From an uncultured delta proteobacterium (GTDB lineage: Bacteria; Myxococcota_A; Polyangia; Polyangiales; Ga0077539), in assembly GCA_903885885.1 (NCBI GenBank), contig CAISKJ010000672.1, positions 1 through 9,150 on the forward strand: a stretch of DNA of 9,150 nt, written 5' to 3'. The notes beneath the pieces were generated by a model, which was given only the letters and a program-made list of their open reading frames with translations, made no database searches and was not told where the DNA came from. Positions 1-5,010 of the stretch are shown in pieces. The translations under genes were made by a program, and so were the position numbers. Numbering within the stretch: position 1 is the first letter of the stretch; each line of letters opens with the position of its first letter.

Positions 1-700
1 CCCGTGACCGTCGCGCGCCCGATGCCTCTCGAGGCGTCGAGATGGCAGTGCTTCAGCCCTTGCAGCGCAAGGGCAGCCGCGCACCGCCACGCGCTACACC
101 TACGCCCACAGCAGACACAGTCCTGCCCTCGCTCCGCGGGGGCGGGACGCGCGGCAGCGCGGGTGGGGGCCGCAGCGTGACGGTAGAAACGTCAGGAATC
201 TAACGGGGCGTGCTGCGATCCGCGCATCCCTGCTTACAGCGAACATTGCAGTAGGCGCACGAGAACACCAACGCGCTGCCTCGGTCAAGACCGGCGCGAA
301 GCGCCAGACCGATGGCTCCACGGTTGCGCACGCTGGTAGACGAAACCTCAATGTGAACGAAGCCACTTCGCGACAGGCCTTTCTGCGTACCACGAGGTCG
401 TGGTCGTTGTCGCTCGACGCGCCACTCCCCGCGCGTGACCTCGGCACCAGCTCTCTCAAAACCGCCGCGGGGCCTTTGCTTCTCCCCGCTCGACCGGGCG
501 CGTCGTCCTCGCCTGTGCACGTTCCTTCGGCGTCTCCCGACCTCCTCGCGACACGAAGCGGGCCGCGAGCTTCCTGGAGTCGGCGCATGGCCGCGGCGTG
601 TCGCGACCACGCGAACGATCAAGCGTTGGGTGCCGCTCCTCCGGGGGCGGCTCGTGAGGAGTCTAGACACGTCCCGCGGATCGGTGTTGGCCGCACGCCC
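1..700. other. No supportable gene; lower-G+C, non-coding-looking stretch
   Basis: I see no gene here that I can defend. Open frames exist on both strands, but their translations are rich in Arg, Ser and Pro, have no recognisable domain, and lack the strong third-position G/C bias of the real genes downstream. Parts of the stretch, for example about 190-400, are visibly poorer in G+C (one 60-base line is about 60%) than the flanking coding DNA. A minus-strand frame over about 200-375 gives a more protein-like tail with the Cys-rich motif SCAYCNVRC, which could be a decayed gene end. I do not recognise it. Confidence 0.5.
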
Positions 701-1496
701 ATGCGTGTCCTCTCACAGGCCTTCGTCGCCGCGCTCACGCTGCTCTCATGCGCGTCAGTGCCCTGACCCCACCACCAGCGTCCGCGAGCAGGACGCCGGG
801 CTGCCCCAAGGGACCGACGGCCGCAGTGCGGCGGTCGCTGCGGGTGCGCCCGAGCGCGCCCCGATGCAGGACTCGACGCGAATCCCCGTAGGCGTCTCAC
901 CCGTGCGCGGTCGCGCCGACGCGCTGGTGACGGTGGTGGTGTTCGGCGACTATCAAGACCCCTTCTGCAGAGTCGCGGCGGGCAGACTCAACGCCCTCCG
1001 CGAGCGCTACGGCGACGACCTGCGTGTCGTGTGGAAGGACTTTCCGCTCCCCTATCATGACAACGCGATGTCCGCTGCCGAGGCCGCGAGGGCGGTGTAC
1101 GAGCAGGGCGGCCCCAGCGCCTTCTGGTCCTTTCACGAGATGCTGCTCGACAACCAGTCGAACCTCTCACGCGACGACCTCGAGCGGTACGCCGCGCGCG
1201 TCGGCGTCGACCTCGGGAGCTTTCGCGCGGCCCTCGACGCCCACGCCCACCGCCCTCGCATCGAGGCCGACATGGCCCTCGCGCGCCAGCTCGGCGTCCC
1301 CAGCCCGCCGCACCTCTTCATCAACGGCACCTCGCTCATTCGCACCCGGGGTGAGTCCCTGGCGACCGCCGTCGACGCGGTGCTCGCCCGCGCGCGTTCG
1401 ATCGAGCCGCGAATCCACGCTTACGAGGCCATGGTGGCCGACCCCGTCGCCTTGCCCGATCCTCCGGTTGCGCCCGCACCTGGTGGCCACCCATAG
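701..1496 (+). CDS. DsbA/thioredoxin-fold lipoprotein, frameshifted after the signal peptide, DPFC in place of CPFC
   Basis: The mature domain, read in one frame from ATG 864 to the stop at 1496 (210 aa), is a DsbA-family thioredoxin fold: VVVFGDYQDPFC, then VVWKDFPLPYHDNA, AARA, FWSFHEMLL, and a C-terminal GVPSPPHLFING with the cis-Pro position kept (Pro149). The usual active site FxDYxCPFC reads DPFC here (Asp32, Cys35), so the first catalytic Cys is missing and thiol oxidase activity is unlikely. Upstream, ATG 701 opens a convincing lipoprotein signal peptide ending LLSCAS, but that frame stops at 764-766. Dropping one C from the CCC run at 761-763 would join both parts into a 264-aa lipoprotein. 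The coordinates span this inferred gene. As sequenced, only the 864-1496 part reads intact from an ATG. The frame is open upstream to about 435, but that extension looks non-coding. The role, if any, would be periplasmic binding or isomerase-like rather than oxidation. Confidence 0.7.
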
Positions 1497-1762
1497 CCCC
1501 AGTCCGCGCAGGTGCTCCGCGCGCCCGTCGAGTCGTCGCCCTCGCCACTGCAGTGACCCTGCGTGGCAATGGGTCGGTGTCCACACCCTCCTTTGCGGGT
1601 GCCGGCGCGTATGAAGTGCAGTTCGATTCGAGCGGCGGGTTCACAACACGGGGGTGATAAGTAGTCCGACGACCCGTACCCGTCCGCACCGCACTCGCGA
1701 CGCGCGTGCCCCGCACCCATGCCGCCGCTCGATGGCCTCGCCTGCGCCGCCGCGGTGGGCGC

Positions 1763-1808
1763 CGACCGCCCGCACTTTACGGCGCCCCGCATGGGCGGCG
1801 GGCGGTCG
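1763..1808. repeat. 11-bp perfect inverted repeat with 24-base loop
   Basis: cgaccgcccgc at 1763-1773 is the exact reverse complement of gcgggcggtcg at 1798-1808. It sits 36 bases before the GTG start of the DUF2237 gene, so in RNA it could fold as a leader hairpin. In DNA this G+C-rich, an arm of this length can arise by chance, so a function is only possible. Confidence 0.3.
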
Positions 1809-1835
1809 TGTCACCCCGTCGTCGCTTCGAGCATC

Positions 1836-1839
1836 GGAG
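1836..1839 (+). promoter_or_regulatory. Ribosome binding site that fixes the DUF2237 start at GTG 1845
   Basis: GGAG lies five bases before GTG 1845. This start puts a clean lipoprotein signal peptide at the N-terminus. The frame is open further upstream to ATG 1719, but that extension has no ribosome binding site and no protein-like sequence. Confidence 0.7.
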
Positions 1840-1844
1840 CGGGC

Positions 1845-2360
1845 GTGACCCCTCTCGTGCGCGTCGCTCTCCTGGGCCTCCTCGGCGCGTGCGCGCGCCC
1901 TGGCGATCCGCGTTCGTCGGCGGTGCCCGCGTCTACGCGCGCGGCCGAGGCGCAGCCCGGCGCCTGCGTCGGCCCGGGACCTGCGCCGGCACCGTCGGGC
2001 GCCCGCGACGTCGATGGGCACCCGCTGTCCCCGTGCCCGTCGCGTCACCGCACGGGCTTCGCGCGCGACGGGTTCTGCGCGGGCGGCCCCGACGACCCGG
2101 GCGTGCACGCCGTGTGTGCGCGCGTGACCGACGCGTTTCTCGCGTTCTCGCGGTCGCGGGGCAACGACCTCGTGACCCCGCGCGGCGCGTTTCCGGGCCT
2201 GCGCGACGGCGACGGGTGGTGCCTGTGCGCGGCGCGCTGGCGCGAGGCCGACGAGGCTGGCGTCGCGCCGCCGGTGCTTCGTTCGGGCACCAGCGACGCG
2301 GCGCTCGCGACGATCGCCCGCGCGGCCCTCGACCGCCACGCGCTTCCGGAGGCCCGGTGA
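1845..2360 (+). CDS. DUF2237-family protein exported as a lipoprotein
   Basis: 171 aa. Residues 1-16 form a lipoprotein signal peptide ending LLGAC (lipidated Cys16), followed by a Pro/Ala-rich linker to about residue 54. Residues 56-169 match the DUF2237 family closely: DGHPLSPC, TGFxRDGFC, GPDDPGxHxVCA, TDxFLAFSRSRGNDL, FPGLRDGDGWCLCAARW and AGVAPPV. Five Cys stand at 64, 78, 91, 126 and 128, a candidate metal or disulfide set. The biochemical function of the family is not known to me. Family members are usually short cytosolic proteins of about 120 aa, so the added lipobox is unusual and implies an outer-membrane or periplasmic place. It is the first gene of a cassette: its TGA stop overlaps the next gene's GTG start (GTGA, 2357-2360), so translation is probably coupled. 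Family call is very sure, function is not. Confidence 0.9.
   Translation: MTPLVRVALLGLLGACARPGDPRSSAVPASTRAAEAQPGACVGPGPAPAPSGARDVDGHPLSPCPSRHRTGFARDGFCAGGPDDPGVHAVCARVTDAFLAFSRSRGNDLVTPRGAFPGLRDGDGWCLCAARWREADEAGVAPPVLRSGTSDAALATIARAALDRHALPEAR
2348..2352 (+). promoter_or_regulatory. Ribosome binding site for the membrane-protein gene at GTG 2357
   Basis: GGAGG sits four bases before GTG 2357, inside the end of the DUF2237 gene. It decides this start over the long in-frame extension upstream, whose translation is an Arg-rich shadow of the DUF2237 gene. Confidence 0.7.
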
Positions 2361-2854
2361 ACCGCGCGCTGCTCCTCGCCCAGCTCGCCACGACCCTGCC
2401 GCTCGCGGGGCTCATCTGGACCATCCAGGTGGTGCACTACCCGCTCTTCGCCCGCGTCGGCGCATCGGGCTTCGCCGCGTACCACGCCGCGCACGCGCAG
2501 CGCATCACGTGGCTGGTGGCCCCCCTCATGCTCGTCGAGCTCGCCGCGGCGCTCGCGTGGCTCCGCGAACCCGTCGCGCGCGCGCCGTCGTGGTTCGCGC
2601 CCGCCATGGCGGCGCTCGTCGGCGTCGCGTGGGTCACCACGGCGTGCTGGTCGGTGCCCGCGCACACGCACCTCGAGCACGCCTTCGACCGCGGCGCGTA
2701 CGACCAGCTCGTCGCCACCAACTGGGCGCGCACCGCCGCGTGGACGCTGCGCGCGGCCCTGCTGCTCGGGCTCACGGCGCGCGAGCTCGCCCGCCCCACG
2801 CCGCACGCTTCGACCGTCACGGACGCCTCGCCGCGAGCATCGGATCGGCCATGA
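2357..2854 (+). CDS. Four-helix integral membrane protein with conserved-looking His motifs
   Basis: 165 aa with four likely membrane helices at about 4-22, 51-69, 80-99 and 124-141. The loops and helix ends carry distinctive motifs: WTIQVVHYPLF (21-31), YHAAHAQRITW (42-52), PAHTHLEHAFD (101-111) and TNWARTAAWTLR (121-132). I recall unnamed membrane proteins in other bacteria with the same HYP, YHxxH, PxHxxL and NWxRTxxWTxR signatures, but know no function. The His cluster (27, 43, 46, 103, 105, 108) near the membrane surface would suit a metal or haem, as inference only. The start GTG overlaps the previous stop, and its own TGA overlaps the next ATG (ATGA, 2851-2854), so it is translated as the middle member of a three-gene unit. 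The C-terminal 25 residues look disordered. Confidence 0.85.
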   Translation: MNRALLLAQLATTLPLAGLIWTIQVVHYPLFARVGASGFAAYHAAHAQRITWLVAPLMLVELAAALAWLREPVARAPSWFAPAMAALVGVAWVTTACWSVPAHTHLEHAFDRGAYDQLVATNWARTAAWTLRAALLLGLTARELARPTPHASTVTDASPRASDRP

Positions 2855-3372
2855 CCACCGTCGAGTACCGCTCGCGCCTCGGCGCCTCGCCCGCGGCCGT
2901 GTTCGCCTTTCACGAGCGCCCCGAGGCCTTCACCCTCCTCACGCCGCCCTGGGAGCAGGTGCGCGTCGTGTCGCGCGAGGGGCGCGGCATCGAGGCCGGC
3001 GTGCGCGTGGTGATCGAGACGCGCGTCGGCCCGCTCTGGATGCGCTGGGCCGCGGTGCACGAGCGCCTCGAGCCCGGCGTGGAGTTCGTCGACCGCGCCG
3101 AGTCGGGGCCCTTTCGCGCGTGGCGTCACGTGCATCGGGTGGAGAGCGACGGCGCGGGCGCCGCGTGGCTGATCGATCGCATCACCTACGAGCTCCCGCT
3201 CGACGCGCTGACGAAGCCCGTGGCGGGCTGGTGGGTTCGGCGCAAGCTCGACGCGATGTTCGCGTATCGGCACCGGGTGACGGCCCGCGAGGTGGGCGCC
3301 GCGGTGCTCGAAGGCATCGGCGCGACGACCGGGCGGGCGGCCGCGATGCGGGAGCGCACGACGAACGGCTGA
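2851..3372 (+). CDS. SRPBCC (START/Bet v1-like) ligand-binding protein
   Basis: 173 aa, no signal peptide or membrane segment, so cytosolic. It fits the SRPBCC cyclase/dehydrase-like group similar to COG4276: N-terminal strand EYRSRLGASPAAVFAFHERPEAF, then LLTPPWE, a GIEAGVRVVIETRVGP strand pair, ESGPFRAWRHVHRV at about 85-97, LIDRITYELPLDAL at 107-120 and the C-terminal helix RRKLDAMFAYRHRVT at 130-144. The fold makes a deep cavity for hydrophobic ligands such as lipids, polyketides or isoprenoids. The ligand here is unknown. The ATG overlaps the membrane-protein stop by four bases, and only a weak GGA precedes it, which suggests translational coupling. Within the cassette it may carry a substrate or product of the adjacent membrane protein, but that is inference. 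Confidence 0.86.
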   Translation: MTTVEYRSRLGASPAAVFAFHERPEAFTLLTPPWEQVRVVSREGRGIEAGVRVVIETRVGPLWMRWAAVHERLEPGVEFVDRAESGPFRAWRHVHRVESDGAGAAWLIDRITYELPLDALTKPVAGWWVRRKLDAMFAYRHRVTAREVGAAVLEGIGATTGRAAAMRERTTNG

Positions 3373-3421
3373 CTCCTGTTCGCCGTCGACGCGCCCGTCC
3401 GGAGCGCGCGCCGAAGGAGTC
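3371..3421 (+). terminator. Hairpin just after the SRPBCC gene, weak terminator candidate
   Basis: GACTCCT at 3371-3377, overlapping the TGA stop, pairs with AGGAGTC at 3415-3421. The loop contains a second small GC stem (3390-3394 with 3404-3408). No T-run follows, so this is not a classical intrinsic terminator. It could be a 3'-end stabilising structure, or chance. Confidence 0.25.
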
Positions 3422-3621
3422 CCCCGGCGCACCGTCGGCGGCGCAGTCACCCCGCCGTGCCCCATGCGGGCGCTCGCACCTCGCGAAGCGTCTTCAGAAC
3501 AAGCGCTCCCAGAGCGACCGCAACGGTCCGGAGGGCCACCGCAGCCGCCCGAGCGCCCATTGCAGCGGGATTTGGGGCCCTCGCAGCGCCCTCCTCGGCG
3601 AAGCGCAACGTTCGCTCGATG

Positions 3622-3638
3622 GAAATCACGGTGATTTC
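3622..3638. promoter_or_regulatory. 17-bp palindrome, candidate operator
   Basis: GAAATCACGGTGATTTC has perfect 8-bp arms around a single central base and is AT-rich inside a very G+C-rich region. This form is typical of a dimeric helix-turn-helix repressor site. No adjacent regulator gene is visible, and the only thing downstream on the plus strand is a gene remnant. Confidence 0.45.
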
Positions 3639-3649
3639 ACCCCATTGCA

Positions 3650-3682
3650 CCGCTGCGATCGGTCTCCCCACCGTTGCGATCG
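3650..3682. repeat. Direct repeat ccgYtgcgatcg, two copies 21 bp apart
   Basis: ccgctgcgatcg at 3650-3661 and ccgttgcgatcg at 3671-3682 differ at one base. Their starts are 21 bp apart, about two helical turns. They lie 12 bases downstream of the 17-bp palindrome, so they may be part of the same binding region. Confidence 0.35.
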
Positions 3683-3697
3683 CGCGCGCGCCCGCTG

Positions 3698-3871
3698 ATC
3701 TCGCGCCCCAGCGGCGGTCACGGGTACCGCGTCGACGCGAGCGGCATGCGCACCCGCGTGACCACGCGCGTCATCGTGCAGGCCAACGGCGTAGCGTTCT
3801 ACAACGGCAGCCTCTACGTCGACGGCTACGGGCGGGGCGTTCTCTACACTCTCAGCGCGTGCAGGCGTTGA
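3698..3871 (+). pseudogene. 3' remnant of an SMP-30/NHL-like beta-propeller gene
   Basis: This frame reads GHGYRVDASGMRT, then VIVQANGVAFYNGSLYVDG, then YGRGVLYTL, and stops at 3869-3871. The ANGVAFYNGSLYV pattern is like a blade of SMP-30/gluconolactonase or NHL-type propellers. About 90% of its third codon positions are G or C, which marks it as once-coding DNA, while the sequence before about 3698 loses that bias. There is no credible start codon or ribosome binding site, and only some 57 codons remain. It is best read as the tail of a gene whose rest was deleted. Its last 20 bases overlap the convergent MopE-motif lipoprotein gene. The family call rests on one blade only. Confidence 0.45.
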
Positions 3872-4925
3872 GCGCGCGCGACCACGCCACGTAGTCGTCG
3901 GCCTGCAGCGGCCCCGCGCCGCCGTTGCGCCCGCTGCCCACATAGAACGCGATCCAGTTGCCGCTGTTGAGGCGTCCGCAAACCTGCGTCGTCCACGCGC
4001 TCATCTGCGCGGCCGTGGCGTGGGTGAAGCTCACCTGCGGCGCGGCCCTGCGCGCCGACGCCCACGCGGCGACGAGGCCCGACTGGAGCGCCTCGTTCGA
4101 CGCCGAGGTGTAGAGCTGCGCGATGAAGTTCACCGGGGCGATGCCGCCCGACTCGTAGCGCCACCCGCCGCTCGCGGCCATGGTGACGAAGCCCGCGCCG
4201 ACCGGCGTCGCCGACGCGCCGCAGCGGGTCGCGCACTGACGAATCAGCGTCGCGTCGCTGGCGCCGTGCGCGGTGTTGGTGTCGTCGTAGTACCAGTTGG
4301 CGCCGGCGATCTGACGAATGTGCCCGCCGCACTCGTAGCCGCTGTTGGTGCCGTGAATGCAGTGGCGAAACTCGAGGGGCACGCGGTCGTTCACCGAGTG
4401 AACCTCCCAGCAGCCGTTGCTGCGCCCTTCGAGCCCCGGGCCGTCGACGCTCCCGTAGTCATCGACGAGCACGTGGAGGCGCTTCGCGCAGGTGCAGCTC
4501 GCGTCGCGTCCGTCGCAGTTCTGGTCGACGCCGTCGCCGCACAGATCGACCGCGCCCGGATGCACGCGAATGTTTCGGTCGTTGCAGTCGACGTTGCTGC
4601 GATACCCGTCGCCGTCGTTGTCGACGAGCGGCGCAGGGCGATCGACGGCCACGTCGCGGGCGACGTCGACGGCCACGTCGCGGGCGACGTCTGCGATCGG
4701 CGCGTCGGTCTCCGGTGCGACGACCTCGCTCGCAACGACGCCGTCGAGGTCGTCGACGGTCGCGTCGAGATCGACCGCCGCTTCGAAGTCGACCACGAGG
4801 TCGGGCTCGAGGAGCGACGCGTCGAGGTCGGCGTCGGGCGTCGCGCTCGACGACGCCTCCTCGCCGCAGCCGGTTGAAGCGAGCACTGCCGTGAGCGCGA
4901 GCGCGACGATGCCTGGGCGGCGCAT
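3852..4925 (-). CDS. Lipoprotein with MopE-type metal-binding motif and a C-terminal domain of unknown family
   Basis: 357 aa from ATG 4925; an in-frame GTG at 4940 would add five residues, and neither start has a clear ribosome binding site. Residues 1-20 are a lipoprotein signal peptide ending LASTGC. Next comes an acidic Asp/Val/Ala linker (about 25-100) with a perfect double repeat VARDVAVD (80-95). Residues 102-144 are a MopE-type motif: DNDGDGYRSNVDCNDRN, HPGAVDLCGDGVDQNCDG, DASC, a proposed Ca/Cu-binding module frequent in myxobacterial surface proteins. The C-terminal 210 residues (CWEVHS, RHCIHGTNSGYECGGH, NWYYDDTN, WRYESGG, LNSGNWIAFYVGSG) contain about seven Cys and many aromatics. 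I do not recognise the family. It is probably anchored at the outer membrane. It follows the cNMP-binding gene on the same strand after 85 bases. Confidence 0.88.
   Translation of the reverse strand: MRRPGIVALALTAVLASTGCGEEASSSATPDADLDASLLEPDLVVDFEAAVDLDATVDDLDGVVASEVVAPETDAPIADVARDVAVDVARDVAVDRPAPLVDNDGDGYRSNVDCNDRNIRVHPGAVDLCGDGVDQNCDGRDASCTCAKRLHVLVDDYGSVDGPGLEGRSNGCWEVHSVNDRVPLEFRHCIHGTNSGYECGGHIRQIAGANWYYDDTNTAHGASDATLIRQCATRCGASATPVGAGFVTMAASGGWRYESGGIAPVNFIAQLYTSASNEALQSGLVAAWASARRAAPQVSFTHATAAQMSAWTTQVCGRLNSGNWIAFYVGSGRNGGAGPLQADDYVAWSRALNACTR
4642..4691. repeat. Perfect tandem repeat, 24-bp unit, two copies
   Basis: Copies at 4642-4665 and 4666-4689 are identical, with two more matching bases after. 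The unit is a multiple of three and encodes the eight-residue VARDVAVD duplication in the acidic linker of the lipoprotein. It is a recent in-frame duplication that can grow or shrink by slippage. Confidence 0.85.
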
Positions 4926-5010
4926 GCGCCGAAGGGTCACACGCGCACGCCCGACAGCGCAACGGAGCGTGCGGCGAGCGCAGCGCGCACGATGAACAGC
5001 GCCGCTCCCC

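Larger units (their letters stand above)
1497..1844. other. Intergenic region upstream of the DUF2237 cassette
   Basis: These 348 bases show no coding signal I trust. They hold small hairpins: the palindrome cactgcagtg at 1546-1555, and GGTGT/ACACC at 1576-1587. A longer 11-bp perfect inverted repeat lies at 1763-1773 and 1798-1808. No T-run follows any of them, so no intrinsic terminator can be claimed. The promoter of the downstream cassette must lie here or in the upstream gene, but I cannot pick out convincing -35 and -10 elements. Confidence 0.5.
3373..3697. other. Intergenic region with palindrome and phased repeats
   Basis: No coding signal I trust. Short frames on both strands lack the usual third-position G/C bias; the minus-strand frame at 3671-3447 is only about two-thirds G/C at third positions. 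The stretch holds the AT-rich palindrome at 3622-3638, two copies of cccattgca (3556-3564 and 3641-3649) and a phased direct repeat (3650-3682). Together these look like a control region or a scar left by loss of a gene. Confidence 0.45.

Noticed and set aside
435..863. In-frame N-terminal extension of the Dsb-like gene
   Set aside because: Translation is Arg/Ser/Pro-rich without protein-like features, and the signal peptide at 701 lies in another frame, so the extension is not the true N-terminus.
1621..1629. GTTCGATTC resembling a tRNA T-loop
   Set aside because: The flanking five-base arms do not pair and no acceptor or anticodon stem can be drawn.
1706..2356. Upstream extension of the four-helix membrane protein frame
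   Set aside because: Arg-rich shadow of the DUF2237 gene; the GGAGG site and GTG 2357 give a better start.
3447..3671. 74-codon minus-strand frame with a hydrophobic stretch
   Set aside because: Third codon positions are only about two-thirds G/C, far below the real genes, and there is no ribosome binding site or family resemblance.
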